Shown here: positions 30,332 to 39,648 of the stretch, in pieces
How positions within the stretch are numbered: position 1 is the stretch's first letter
How the letters are laid out: each line of letters begins with the position of its first letter
Source: Bacillus sp. 1780r2a1
Lineage (GTDB): Bacteria; Bacillota; Bacilli; Bacillales; Bacillaceae_H
Length of the DNA: 64,000 nt
Direction: 5' to 3'
Assembly (NCBI GenBank): GCA_024134725.1
Contig: CP099863.1
Span: forward strand, 3,469,258-3,533,257
Position numbers and translations under genes: made by a program
Notes under the pieces: model-generated
Told to the model about the DNA's origin: nothing
Database searches by the model: none
What the model saw: the letters and a program-made list of their open reading frames with translations, nothing else

Positions 30332-30890
30332 ATAGCTGATTCTCCTCAATATAGTGTTTTACTGATAAAGGCACGTAAAAATCAATAGGGCCTTGCATTT
30401 TAAGACGTTCTCGTATGAATGATGAAGAAACATCCATTTGAGGTGCTTCTACTTCTAATATTGAATAAGGAGACTGCATTTTGTACCCAGGTCTTTTTAC
30501 TCCCACGAATGTTACAAGCTTTTGCAGTTCCTCAATGTTGTACCATTTCGGTAAATATTCTACCATGTCCGCTCCGATGATAAAATAAAACTGATTGTCT
30601 GGATACGTTTCTTTTAAGATACACATCGTATCAAATGTATATGATATATCGTTACGTTCGAATTCAATCGATTGAACACGGAATTTAGAATAACCGTTAG
30701 TTGCCAAATTAAGCATATTTAAACGATGATTAGGGTCAATTTCTTGTTTCAAGTTTTTATGAGGTGGAATATGCGAAGGCATAAACCAAATTTCATCTAA
30801 CTTTAACGAAAACAATACTTCATTTGCCATAATTAAATGTCCGATATGGGGAGGGTTAAACGTTCCACCAAAAATACCAATACGTTTCAA
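30318..30890 (-). CDS. nadD: NadD, nicotinate-nucleotide adenylyltransferase
   Basis: A 190-residue enzyme that makes nicotinate adenine dinucleotide from NaMN and ATP in NAD synthesis. The nucleotidyltransferase signature GIFGGTFNPPHIGHL lies at residues 5-19 and the second motif SSSFIRERL near 155-163. TTG start with AAGGAG about ten bases upstream. A perfect palindrome separates it from yqeI. Confidence 0.97.
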   Translation of the reverse strand: MKRIGIFGGTFNPPHIGHLIMANEVLFSLKLDEIWFMPSHIPPHKNLKQEIDPNHRLNMLNLATNGYSKFRVQSIEFERNDISYTFDTMCILKETYPDNQFYFIIGADMVEYLPKWYNIEELQKLVTFVGVKRPGYKMQSPYSILEVEAPQMDVSSSFIRERLKMQGPIDFYVPLSVKHYIEENQLYESE

Positions 30891-30938
30891 AAAATCATAG
30901 CTCCTTTTATTGTATTAAGCTTCTCTCGACATGTACAT

Positions 30939-30968
30939 ATACCCTATCATACGCGTATGATAGGGTAT
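30939..30968. repeat. Perfect 30-bp palindrome between nadD and yqeI
   Basis: The two halves, ATACCCTATCATACG and its exact complement, meet without a spacer. On the minus strand the hairpin lies between the yqeI stop (30976) and nadD TTG (30890) and has no T-run after it, so it is not an ordinary terminator. Confidence 0.9.
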
Positions 30969-30975
30969 CCTTTTC

Positions 30976-31269
30976 TTATCGAGGTAATACGATTTGTTTG
31001 TTTTCACGTGACTCTTTATAAAGAATAATCGTATTGCCGATGACTTGAACAACTTGAGCTCTAGTACCTTTAGCTAACTGCTCTGCTACTGTGTTACGGT
31101 CTTCCTCACAGTTTTGTAAAATGCTAACTTTTAATAGCTCTCTCGCTTCAAGTGCATCTGAAATTTGTTGAACCATATTTTCATTCACTCCACCTTTACC
31201 CACTTGGAAGATTGGTGATAAGTGATGTGCTTTTGAACGTAAAAATCGCTTTTGTTTTCCTTTTAACAT
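30976..31269 (-). CDS. yqeI: YqeI (YhbY), RNA-binding CRS1-YhbY domain protein
   Basis: A 97-residue RNA-binding protein of the YhbY/CRM family, which binds pre-50S ribosomal particles. MLKGKQKRFLRSKAHHL and FQVGKGGVNENMVQQI with the GxxG loop (GKGG) are visible, ending IVLPR. The ATG at 31269 lies five bases after GGAGG; a longer frame to 31281 would begin inside that site. Confidence 0.94.
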   Translation of the reverse strand: MLKGKQKRFLRSKAHHLSPIFQVGKGGVNENMVQQISDALEARELLKVSILQNCEEDRNTVAEQLAKGTRAQVVQVIGNTIILYKESRENKQIVLPR

Positions 31270-31288
31270 AAAAACCTCCATGATGCTT

Positions 31289-32131
31289 TTACTTTTCAGT
31301 AAGTTTCTTCAATACAATTTGTTCCATCTTTTTTTGATCAGGAACGATACCTGTCCACTTTTCAAAAGCAAGCGCTCCTTGTAATACAAACATACCTACA
31401 CCATTATGACAATATGCTTGCTTTTGTTTCGCTTCTTTTAATAATTTAGTTTCTAACGGATTGTAAATAATATCACTAACAATTGTTTCTGGGCGAATAT
31501 GTTGAATGTCAATTGGTACATCCTCCACATGAGGATGCATCCCCACAGATGTTGTATTAATAACGACATCAAACGTACCTACTTCTTTTTCTGCTTCGTC
31601 TAACGTGATAGCTGATGCATTAGCTTCAAATGGCAATTGATCAATTAACCTCTGTGCTTTTTCAACCGTTCGGTTACATATATAAAAAGAAGAAGGGCTA
31701 TCTTTGTGAGATGCTAGCGTGTAAAAAATTGCCTTAGCCGCTCCTCCTGCACCAATAATAGCAACAGCTTTACCTTTTAAAGTGTGGCCTACATGCTGTA
31801 GTAGAGATGCCACATAGCCATCCCCGTCTGTATTATATCCAACGTAGCGGCCATTTTGATTTACAACTGTATTAACAGCTCCAATCGCTCTAGCTAAAGG
31901 GTCGACCTCATCTAAAAGGTCCATGATATCAACTTTATACGGAATCGTCACGTTAAACCCTTTAATCTGCTGCTTTTTTAGCTTCTCAACTTCAACCTTA
32001 AAGGAGTCAGGCTCAATTTGAATCGCTTCATAATGAGCGTCTATTCCTAAATTTTCAAACGCATCGTTATGCATAAGCGGTGAAAGTGAATGCCCTATTG
32101 GATAACCTATTAGTCCATATAACTGCTTCAA
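31289..32131 (-). CDS. aroE: AroE, shikimate dehydrogenase
   Basis: A 280-residue NADP-dependent enzyme reducing 3-dehydroshikimate to shikimate in aromatic amino acid synthesis. The substrate site shows YPIGHSLSPLMHN (about residues 10-22) and FNVTIPYK with the catalytic lysine; the cofactor site is AIIGAGGAAKA. Start is TTG with GAGGGG upstream. It sits between yqeI and yqeH in the conserved Bacillus order. Confidence 0.97.
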   Translation of the reverse strand: MKQLYGLIGYPIGHSLSPLMHNDAFENLGIDAHYEAIQIEPDSFKVEVEKLKKQQIKGFNVTIPYKVDIMDLLDEVDPLARAIGAVNTVVNQNGRYVGYNTDGDGYVASLLQHVGHTLKGKAVAIIGAGGAAKAIFYTLASHKDSPSSFYICNRTVEKAQRLIDQLPFEANASAITLDEAEKEVGTFDVVINTTSVGMHPHVEDVPIDIQHIRPETIVSDIIYNPLETKLLKEAKQKQAYCHNGVGMFVLQGALAFEKWTGIVPDQKKMEQIVLKKLTEK

Positions 32132-32154
32132 CCTATTTCCCCTCTTCTTTATAT

Positions 32155-33261
32155 TTAAATTAATGATTCACGTACAAATACCCCAACACCTTTTGGTGCA
32201 TATGCAACTACTTTTGTACCAGGTTCGTTTACCGTCACCCAGCCAAGTCCAGAGAATACAATGTCCGTCTTATCATGCTTGATTGTAAATTCATGGGCAA
32301 CAAGCTCTGGAAACTCGCTTAGCTGTTCAGGTCTTGGAGGTTGAAGCAACTCTCCTAATTGGTTTTTATACAGCTCATCTGCTTTTTCGAGCTTTGTACG
32401 ATGAATAAGAAGTTCATTTGACACATAGCACGTTAGTGATTTACGACCGCCGCTTACATAATCTAATCGCGCTAATCCTCCAAAGAACAGCGTCTGCCCT
32501 TCATTTAGCTGATAAATTTTCGGCTTAATCTCTTTCTTTGGAGAGATAAGCTTCAAATCGCGTTTATCTACATAATGGGCCATTTGGTGATGATTGATAA
32601 TACCAGGTGTATCATATAACGATGCGCCATTATCAAGCGGTACATCAATCATGTCAAGAGTGGTGCCAGGATATTGAGATGTTGTGATAACATCTTTTTC
32701 ACCTGTAAACTCTTTAATAATTGCATTAATAAACGTTGATTTACCAACGTTTGTACAGCCAACAACATAAACATCTTTTCCAAATCGGTAGTGTTCAATT
32801 GCTTCAGCAACTTCCTTAATGCCTTGTCCTTTATGCGCACTCATTAAAAAGACATCTACGGGCTTTAACCCAAGGTCTTTTGCAGATTTCTTCATCCAGT
32901 GAATCAATTTATTTTTCTTCACAGATTTAGGAAGTAAATCTGCTTTATTCCCAACAAGAATAACGTTATTTTCGCCTACAAAACGATGTAGGCCTGGTAG
33001 CCAACTACCGTTAAAATCGAAGATATCTACTACCTTCACGACTAAGCCATCCGTTTGGCCAATTCCATTTAAGATTTTTAAAAAGTCGTCATCTGTTAAG
33101 GCTACGTCTTGAATTTCATTATAGTGCTTTAAACGAAAACATCTTTGACAGATAACAAATTCCTTTTCAAGTGCAGACTTAGGGGCATAACCAATATCGT
33201 TTGGGCGTTCTGTTTGAATTTCTACCCCACAACCCATACATTGTAGCTTTTCTTCACTCAC
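32155..33261 (-). CDS. yqeH: YqeH, circularly permuted GTPase for 30S assembly
   Basis: GTPase required for 30S subunit maturation. An N-terminal zinc finger (CMGCG...CQRC) precedes a circularly permuted G domain: G4 NKADL and G5 SAHKG come first, then G1 GCTNVGKS and G3 DTPG. A C-terminal RNA-binding region follows. GTG at 33261, seven bases after GGGAGG, gives MSEEKLQCMGCG and 368 residues; the open frame to 33276 would overlap yqeG. Confidence 0.96.
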   Translation of the reverse strand: MSEEKLQCMGCGVEIQTERPNDIGYAPKSALEKEFVICQRCFRLKHYNEIQDVALTDDDFLKILNGIGQTDGLVVKVVDIFDFNGSWLPGLHRFVGENNVILVGNKADLLPKSVKKNKLIHWMKKSAKDLGLKPVDVFLMSAHKGQGIKEVAEAIEHYRFGKDVYVVGCTNVGKSTFINAIIKEFTGEKDVITTSQYPGTTLDMIDVPLDNGASLYDTPGIINHHQMAHYVDKRDLKLISPKKEIKPKIYQLNEGQTLFFGGLARLDYVSGGRKSLTCYVSNELLIHRTKLEKADELYKNQLGELLQPPRPEQLSEFPELVAHEFTIKHDKTDIVFSGLGWVTVNEPGTKVVAYAPKGVGVFVRESLI

Positions 33262-33263
33262 TT

Positions 33264-33779
33264 TTATTCCTCCCAATTAATCATACCTTTTCTTTTCATC
33301 CACGCTAAAATACGTCGCTCCATTTTACGATTGAATTTTGTAATAAATCCATCCGTCTGCGCAACGGGCACAACTAAAATGGTATACACACCTAAGCGAT
33401 TTCCGCCTAGTACATCTGTTAAGAGCTGGTCTCCAATGACAACTACTTCATCTTTTTGTAGCTCCATATCACGCAGTGCTCGTCTAAATGCTTTTCTCAT
33501 CGGCTTTCTTGCTTGATGAACAAATGGTAACCCTACAGGATCTGAAAAGAGCTTAACTCTCTTTTCCACATTATTCGATACAATAGTAATCTTAATACCG
33601 TGTTCTTGCATTAACTTAAACCACTCGATAAGCTCAGGCGTTGCGTCAGGTCGATCCCACTCCACTAACGTATTATCTAAATCTGTGATAATGCCTTTTA
33701 CTCCTCGCTCAATTAAATCCTCAGGTTTAATTTGCAATACACTTTTCACATGTTGGTTTGGTAAAAAAAGTTTTAACAC
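33264..33779 (-). CDS. yqeG: YqeG, HAD-superfamily (subfamily IIIA) phosphatase
   Basis: A 171-residue HAD phosphatase related to PGP phosphatases. The nucleophile motif is DLDNTLV (about residues 35-41), followed by IVSNN and VVIGDQLLTDVLGGN with the acidic motif. Substrate in this branch is unverified; related proteins dephosphorylate phosphatidylglycerophosphate. GTG start eight bases after GAGGTG. First gene of the yqeG-yqeH-aroE-yqeI-nadD-yqeK-rsfS-yqeM run. Confidence 0.93.
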   Translation of the reverse strand: MLKLFLPNQHVKSVLQIKPEDLIERGVKGIITDLDNTLVEWDRPDATPELIEWFKLMQEHGIKITIVSNNVEKRVKLFSDPVGLPFVHQARKPMRKAFRRALRDMELQKDEVVVIGDQLLTDVLGGNRLGVYTILVVPVAQTDGFITKFNRKMERRILAWMKRKGMINWEE

Positions 33780-34025
33780 GTATTATGCACCTCAACTATA
33801 TTAATAACGTTCTAAGAACAATTTCCACCGATCATTATCACGGGGTATGTTCATTTTTCCACCAGTCATTTATATTTAAATACTACTTATTTTCATCAGC
33901 TATTTCTTTTGTTGAAATTTCTGCAGTCAAACTATAATCATATCTTAATTTCACCAAAAAAAGAATAAAATGATTAAAAACAAATGAAAAAACCTTAAAA
34001 TTTCCGATATTTTCTCAAGAAACTT
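33780..34025. other. A/T-rich intergenic region between yqeG and sda, left part
   Basis: No coding frame with a ribosome binding site is visible on either strand. It must hold the yqeG-operon promoter; a palindrome GTTCTAAGAAC lies near 33810-33820, but I could not assign a confident promoter. The right part, with DnaA boxes and the sda promoter, is listed separately. Confidence 0.5.
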
Positions 34026-34151
34026 TTCGACAAATTATGCTAACTGGTATTCTGTGGATAATTTTATTCACATTATCCCTTTCATAGATTATGCATTATT
34101 GGTAATTATAAACAAAATACCCACAGCTTATCCACTTATAATTGTGGATAA
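34026..34151. promoter_or_regulatory. DnaA-box cluster with 0A-box-like site upstream of sda
   Basis: DnaA boxes (TTATNCACA) occur at 34053-34061 (TGTGGATAA, minus), 34064-34072 (TTATTCACA, plus), 34128-34136 (TTATCCACT, plus, one mismatch) and 34143-34151 (TGTGGATAA, minus). They form two convergent pairs about 75 bases apart. A Spo0A-type heptamer TTCGACA (complement TGTCGAA) is at 34026-34032. In B. subtilis DnaA controls sda. Confidence 0.85.
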
Positions 34152-34159
34152 CAGAACGA

Positions 34160-34188
34160 TTGTTCTATATTTCGATTCATGATACATT
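34160..34188 (+). promoter_or_regulatory. Putative sigma-A promoter of sda
   Basis: TTGTTC (34160-34165), 17 bases, TACATT (34183-34188). It lies nine bases downstream of the last DnaA box and about 80 bases before the sda ATG. Both hexamers are imperfect, fitting an activator-dependent or weak promoter. Confidence 0.6.
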
Positions 34189-34270
34189 ATGAATAAGAAT
34201 ACTATTAGGACACGAGATACTTCTTAGAATTAAAGCACCTATCTTTTTTACAGGAGGTGGCGGCATTATC

Positions 34271-34411
34271 ATGCGAAAGTTATCAGATGAACTTCTTATC
34301 GAATCATATTATAAAGCTACACAGTTACAATTAAGTCCAGAGTTCATTCAGCTAATTGAAAAAGAAATTCAACGCCGATCATTAAAAATAACCATTCAGA
34401 TTCCATCTTAA
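34271..34411 (+). CDS. sda: Sda, sporulation checkpoint inhibitor of KinA
   Basis: A 46-residue helical-hairpin protein that binds the DHp domain of KinA and stops the Spo0A phosphorelay when replication is blocked. It reads [20 protein letters not shown]... and ends [14 protein letters not shown], close to B. subtilis Sda in length and sequence. AGGAGG is about 13 bases upstream, slightly far. The DnaA boxes upstream support regulation by replication status. It is too short for a usual length cut-off. Confidence 0.95.
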   Translation: MRKLSDELLIESYYKATQLQLSPEFIQLIEKEIQRRSLKITIQIPS

Positions 34412-34413
34412 CT

Positions 34414-34504
34414 AATAGAAGGGCCTATTTGAGAGTAGTAAAGCCTGTCCAGTACCCGTTCATCTGACAAGCTTTTCTCTTTCTTAAATAGGTTCTATTT
34501 TTTT
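34414..34504 (+). terminator. Long composite hairpin after sda
   Basis: A single ~86-base fold: AATAGAA with TTCTATT, CCTATTT with AAATAGG, GAGA with TCTC, AAAGC with GCTTT, TGTC with GACA, capped by a 16-base loop, then TTTTTTT. It terminates sda but is far larger than needed; it may be a processed small RNA. Confidence 0.75.
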
Positions 34505-34662
34505 GCTTTAGTGCAGCTAACAACCTTTATATACATTCCTATAATTTTAAGGTGCCAAACTTCAATAGTTCTTTACTAGCCTCTCGTTTACGTCTAAAAT
34601 GAAATTACGATCTTTTCTATCATCATGCTATAGGAGGTCATCCTCTAAAAGGAGTGAGGAAC

Positions 34663-35202
34663 TTGTTTTTATTAGATTATCTTGATCATACAATTAAAAA
34701 GATAAAATCCCAATCAGCAAATGCTTTAACATTACTAAATTTAAGTCTTGGTAGCTTTTCCATTTTATTCATTCTACGTGATGAATTAAAGCTTAGCTTA
34801 CTGCTTATTTTTCTTGCAGCGCTAGCTGATCGCTTTGATGGAATGGTTGCCCGGAAGTTAAATATTGAATCAGAACTTGGGAAACAGCTAGATTCCATGT
34901 GCGATATTATATCATTTGGTATTGCTCCGGCTCTACTACTATATCAAAGCATCCTGTTTAGCTACGGAGCTTCTGGAGCCGTATTCGCTATTGTATATAT
35001 TGCATGTGGTGCTCTAAGATTAGCACGCTTTAATATTACAGAGAACAACGGTTATTTTACAGGATTACCGATTACAGCTGCAGGTTGTTTATTAACCCTA
35101 AGCTACTTATCTGTACCTTACTTACCGTCCTATGTTTTTATGTTTTTAACCATTATTTTATCTTTCTTAATGGTTAGCACGTTTAAACTAAAGAAAGTAT
35201 AA
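34663..35202 (+). CDS. pssA: CDP-alcohol phosphatidyltransferase, PssA-like
   Basis: A 179-residue integral membrane enzyme. The CDP-alcohol motif D-x2-D-G-x2-A-R-x8-G-x3-D-x3-D is complete (DRFDGMVAR ... GKQLDSMCD), and five to six hydrophobic helices cover most of the chain. The NALTLLNLSLG opening and GYFTGLPIT text fit phosphatidylserine synthase type II (CDP-DAG + serine); other CDP-alcohol transferases are possible. A GTG at 34654 overlaps the site AAAGGAG, so I prefer TTG at 34663. Confidence 0.85.
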   Translation: MFLLDYLDHTIKKIKSQSANALTLLNLSLGSFSILFILRDELKLSLLLIFLAALADRFDGMVARKLNIESELGKQLDSMCDIISFGIAPALLLYQSILFSYGASGAVFAIVYIACGALRLARFNITENNGYFTGLPITAAGCLLTLSYLSVPYLPSYVFMFLTIILSFLMVSTFKLKKV

Positions 35203-35203
35203 C

Positions 35204-35235
35204 AAAAACCTCATGCGCTCGCATGAGGTTTTTTA
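35204..35235. terminator. Bidirectional terminator pssA / YjcZ-like
   Basis: CCTCATGC and GCATGAGG pair around a GCTC loop, flanked by AAAAA and TTTTTT. It ends pssA and, on the other strand, the small gene at 35236-35397. Confidence 0.92.
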
Positions 35236-35397
35236 TTAATCCCAGTAACATCCAAACCAGTAAAAGCCGCCGAAAATAAGTAGTAGTACAAATAAAACAA
35301 CTAGTAACCCTATTCCCCATCCATATCCTCCGCCGCCACAAGGTGGATAACATGGATAGCTTGGATAACACCCATATGCGCCATATCCATATGACAT
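35236..35397 (-). CDS. YjcZ-like small sporulation-type membrane protein
   Basis: A 53-residue protein, too short for a usual cut-off. It begins MSYGYGAYGCYPSYPCYPPC, then GGGGYGWG and a membrane helix (LLVVLFVLLLIF, about residues 31-43), and ends FYWFGCYWD. Gly/Tyr/Cys-rich heads before a helix of this kind are typical of YjcZ-family peptides in Bacillus spores. AAGGAG lies nine bases before the ATG. It sits antisense between pssA and sigK. Function unknown. Confidence 0.8.
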   Translation of the reverse strand: MSYGYGAYGCYPSYPCYPPCGGGGYGWGIGLLVVLFVLLLIFGGFYWFGCYWD

Positions 35398-35544
35398 AGT
35401 TGTCACTCCTTACATACGTATTACTTATAATTTATTCAAAAAGATAGCTTATGTATGGGCAGGTGTCCATTGTGTCTGTACCTCTTAAAAAGAATTTTGC
35501 GAAACTCGCTTGTCTTGCCGTTATTTTTAACCGTACAGGCACAT

Positions 35545-35580
35545 AGTAAGCCCGCCTAACATATAGTTTAATGTCACGGC
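35545..35580 (+). promoter_or_regulatory. Possible mother-cell promoter of sigK
   Basis: GGCACATAG followed by about 16 bases and ACATATAGTTTA resembles the sigma-E/sigma-K -10 pattern CATA-N-A/T. sigK is known to be read by sigma-E and SpoIIID, then by sigma-K itself. The match is partial; exact bases uncertain. Confidence 0.35.
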
Positions 35581-35611
35581 TTTATCGCTTACACTAACTG
35601 GAGGTGTGAAA

Positions 35612-36337
35612 ATGTCAACTATTATTACAGCGCTCGGATACTTTTTTAAAGAGTTGATATTTCTTGTGTCGTATGTTAAAAATAACGCTTTTCCACAGCC
35701 CCTATCGGCTGCAGAAGAAAAACGCTATTTAACTTTAATGGCTGAAGGAGACCAAGAAGCAAGAAACTTATTAATTGAACACAACCTTCGACTCGTAGCA
35801 CACATCGTAAAAAAATTTGAAAATACGGGGGAAGACGCTGAAGATCTTATCTCAATCGGAACAATTGGTTTAATCAAAGCGATTGAAAGCTATTCTCAAG
35901 GAAAAGGTACAAAGCTCGCAACATACGCGGCAAGGTGTATTGAAAATGAAATTTTAATGCATTTGAGAGCTTTAAAGAAAACAAAAAAGGACGTGTCGTT
36001 GCACGATCCAATTGGCCAAGATAAAGAAGGAAATGAAATTAGCCTTATTGACATTTTAAAATCCGAATCGGATGATGTCATTGATATGATTCAGCTAAAT
36101 ATGGAATTAGAGAAAATTAAAGAGTATATCGACATTCTTGATGAACGTGAGAAAGAGGTAATTGTTGGACGATTCGGACTCGATTTACAGAAAGAAAAAA
36201 CCCAGCGTGAAATAGCTAAGGAACTCAATATATCTAGAAGCTATGTTTCTCGCATTGAGAAACGCGCATTAATGAAGATGTTTCATGAGTTTTATCGTGC
36301 TGAAAAAGAAAAAAAGAAAAATGGAAAGAAAAATTAA
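35612..36337 (+). CDS. sigK: Pro-sigma-K, mother-cell sporulation sigma factor (intact gene)
   Basis: A 241-residue sigma-70-family factor for late mother-cell genes. The hydrophobic pro-sequence covers residues 1-20 (ending FLVS, then [11 protein letters not shown]), so SpoIVFB cleavage is expected after S20. Region 2 ([18 protein letters not shown]) and region 4 helix-turn-helix ([20 protein letters not shown]) are complete. The ATG at 35612 lies seven bases after GGAGG. Unlike B. subtilis 168, where the skin element splits it into spoIVCB and spoIIIC, the gene is continuous. Confidence 0.97.
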   Translation: MSTIITALGYFFKELIFLVSYVKNNAFPQPLSAAEEKRYLTLMAEGDQEARNLLIEHNLRLVAHIVKKFENTGEDAEDLISIGTIGLIKAIESYSQGKGTKLATYAARCIENEILMHLRALKKTKKDVSLHDPIGQDKEGNEISLIDILKSESDDVIDMIQLNMELEKIKEYIDILDEREKEVIVGRFGLDLQKEKTQREIAKELNISRSYVSRIEKRALMKMFHEFYRAEKEKKKNGKKN

Positions 36338-36365
36338 CTCTTTTTCCACTTTTCTTTATACACCT

Positions 36366-36608
36366 TTATGACGAAATCTCATCTTTTATTTTTTTCTTTA
36401 ACTTTTTAGCTTGATAAGCAAAGTAAAAGGCTACTATTAATAAAACAACATCTACTCCAGACATGAACATTAATTGAACAAATGTTTTTTCACCTTGCCC
36501 AATTAATACACCAATATATAAAAATGTACCTATAGCTAACAATACATAAATAAATCGTCGATAATCTTCTATTTTTTGTTTAATTAATTTTAATTCTTTT
36601 TGATTCAT
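36366..36608 (-). CDS. yrhC: YrhC-family small membrane protein
   Basis: An 80-residue protein with two membrane helices (about residues 19-40 and 48-68), separated by GQGEKTFVQ and ending in a lysine-rich tail. B. subtilis yrhC follows mccB as here. Function unknown. The ATG at 36608 (MNQKELKLIKQK) has GGGTGA upstream; a GTG at 36617 is inside that site. A terminator lies between mccB and yrhC, so it probably has its own promoter. Confidence 0.85.
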   Translation of the reverse strand: MNQKELKLIKQKIEDYRRFIYVLLAIGTFLYIGVLIGQGEKTFVQLMFMSGVDVVLLIVAFYFAYQAKKLKKKIKDEISS

Positions 36609-36718
36609 AAGCTTCACCCTTTTCCCCTAAGCTTTTTACGTTTCTTAGTACGTGTGGTGACTAGAAATCCTATCTTTATGGTAACATACAGAACACCAGC
36701 ACAAGGGTGACAATTTAT

Positions 36719-37891
<1,173 letters not shown>

Positions 37892-38815
37892 TTAAATACC
37901 TCCATCATAAATTTTTTTACTTAAATATCGTTCACTGCTATCTGGGAAAATAGTAAGGATATTTGTACCAGGCTCAGCTTTTTGTGCTTCTTTTAGTGCG
38001 GCCATAAAAGCAGCTCCTGATGAACTCCCTACTAATAGCCCCTCTCTTACCGCTAGCTCTTGAACGGCTTTAAATGCTAAGTCATCTTTAATAGTATGAA
38101 TATCATCAAAATAACTTGTATCCATGTAACTTGGTACAAATTCCATTCCAATGCCTTCTGTTTTGTGAGGCCCTGGTTGGCCACCATTTAAAATTGATCC
38201 TTCTGGCTCCACAATCACTGTTTTTATTGATGAATTTTGTTCTTTTAAATACTGAGCAGTACCCATAAACGTACCACCTGTCCCTGCTCCTGCGACAAAT
38301 ATATCGATTTGACCATCGAGCTGTTCATATACCTCTGGACCTAACGTTTTATAATACGTTAGAGGATTATCAGCATTTGCAAACTGCTGCGGGCAGTAAG
38401 AGTTTGGAATAGCTTCAACAAGCTCTTTTGCTTTTTGAATAGCTCCTTTCATTCCCTCACTCGTAGGCGTATGAATAACTTTCGCACCAAGGGCTTTCAT
38501 AAGCTCCTGTTTTTCAATGCTAAACTTTTCAGGAATACATACAATAACATTTAAATTGTATGGAACAGCTGCTAGAGCAAGCCCGATCCCGGTATTTCCT
38601 GCAGTTGGTTCAACTATCGTCCCACCATCAGTAACCTTCCCTTCAGCAAGTGCTCTTTCAATTAGCTCTTTTCCAAGACGATCTTTAATACTTCCTCCAG
38701 GGTTAAAGTATTCAAGCTTGGCAAATAATCTTACATCTGTAGGAAGCGAGAATTTTGTAATTTCAATGATAGGGGTTTTTCCAATTAATTCATGGATACT
38801 TTTTACGACTTCCAT
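37892..38815 (-). CDS. mccA: MccA, O-acetylserine-dependent cystathionine beta-synthase
   Basis: A 307-residue PLP enzyme of the cysteine synthase fold that condenses O-acetylserine and homocysteine into cystathionine. The PLP lysine is in PGGSIKDRLGKEL (K about 42), with PTAGNTGIGLA and GAGTGGTFMGT as phosphate-binding loops. AGAGGTG precedes the ATG. It follows mtnN and is coupled to mccB: its last codons carry the mccB ribosome binding site, and its TAA is three bases before the mccB ATT. Confidence 0.95.
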   Translation of the reverse strand: MEVVKSIHELIGKTPIIEITKFSLPTDVRLFAKLEYFNPGGSIKDRLGKELIERALAEGKVTDGGTIVEPTAGNTGIGLALAAVPYNLNVIVCIPEKFSIEKQELMKALGAKVIHTPTSEGMKGAIQKAKELVEAIPNSYCPQQFANADNPLTYYKTLGPEVYEQLDGQIDIFVAGAGTGGTFMGTAQYLKEQNSSIKTVIVEPEGSILNGGQPGPHKTEGIGMEFVPSYMDTSYFDDIHTIKDDLAFKAVQELAVREGLLVGSSSGAAFMAALKEAQKAEPGTNILTIFPDSSERYLSKKIYDGGI

Positions 38816-38880
38816 GATGCCAACACCTCTTTAGTAGAAGTTACCATTTATAGTTAACATACCTGTTTAGTATGAATTAA

Positions 38881-38920
38881 ATTCCAATAGTACCAATACT
38901 ATAAAATAGCATTGGTAACA
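38881..38920 (-). promoter_or_regulatory. Dyad upstream of mccA, possible operator
   Basis: Two interlocked inverted repeats: TACCAAT (38891-38897) with ATTGGTA (38911-38917), and ATAGT/ACTAT around ACCAAT. The minus strand carries ATTGGAATT, like half of the CymR site as I remember it. No T-run follows, so it is not a terminator for mtnN. Confidence 0.4.
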
Positions 38921-38934
38921 TTAGATAGCTTTTA

Positions 38935-39630
38935 TTATTTTAATTTGGATAAAAAGTTTAATACTAAGTTTGTAGAGTTTACAGCTGCCTTTTCAAGGAA
39001 CTGATCAAACGATACATCTGATTCTTTACCAGCAATATCAGATAATGCACGGATGATAACGAAAGGCACTTTAAACTGGTGACAAACCTGAGCCACTGCA
39101 GCTGCTTCCATTTCGGCTGCCATTAATTCTGGAAATTTTTCTCTTACAAATTCAACGCGAACTGGATCATTCATAAATGAGTCACCCGTTGCGATTAAAC
39201 CTTTAGCTACTTTCATATCCGTTACTTCTTGTGCACTTTGTTCTGCGATCTCAACAAGTTTTTCGTCAGCTTGATATGCAGCTGGTAAATTTGGAACTTG
39301 ACCGTACTCATAGCCAAATGCTGTTACATCAACATCATGATGACGTACTTCCGATGAAATAATTGCATCTCCAACATTTAGATCTGGATGAAACCCACCA
39401 GCAGATCCTGTGTTAATTACATAATCTGGCTGAAATTTCTCTAATAAAATTGCTGTTGATAATGCAGCATTTACTTTTCCAATTCCCGACTTCAACAGTA
39501 CTACCTCAACTCCATTGATTGTACCAGTTGAATATTCGCAGCCTGCAATGACTGTTTCTTCTCTGTTTTCTACCTTGTCTCGGAGAATGGTTACTTCTTC
39601 CTCCATAGCACCAATGATTGCTACTTTCAT
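38935..39630 (-). CDS. mtnN: MtnN, methylthioadenosine/S-adenosylhomocysteine nucleosidase
   Basis: A 231-residue nucleosidase that removes adenine from MTA and SAH, feeding methionine salvage and homocysteine recycling. [13 protein letters not shown] at the start contains the catalytic glutamate; [27 protein letters not shown] and RALSDIAG are all family motifs. AGAGGTTCG precedes the ATG. It lies 18 bases after yrrT. Confidence 0.97.
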   Translation of the reverse strand: MKVAIIGAMEEEVTILRDKVENREETVIAGCEYSTGTINGVEVVLLKSGIGKVNAALSTAILLEKFQPDYVINTGSAGGFHPDLNVGDAIISSEVRHHDVDVTAFGYEYGQVPNLPAAYQADEKLVEIAEQSAQEVTDMKVAKGLIATGDSFMNDPVRVEFVREKFPELMAAEMEAAAVAQVCHQFKVPFVIIRALSDIAGKESDVSFDQFLEKAAVNSTNLVLNFLSKLK

Positions 39631-39648
39631 TATACGAACCTCTTTCTG

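Noticed and set aside
35183-35371. 62-codon minus-strand frame between pssA and sigK
   Set aside because: Wrong frame; the real small gene is 35236-35397 with AAGGAG and a YjcZ-like sequence.
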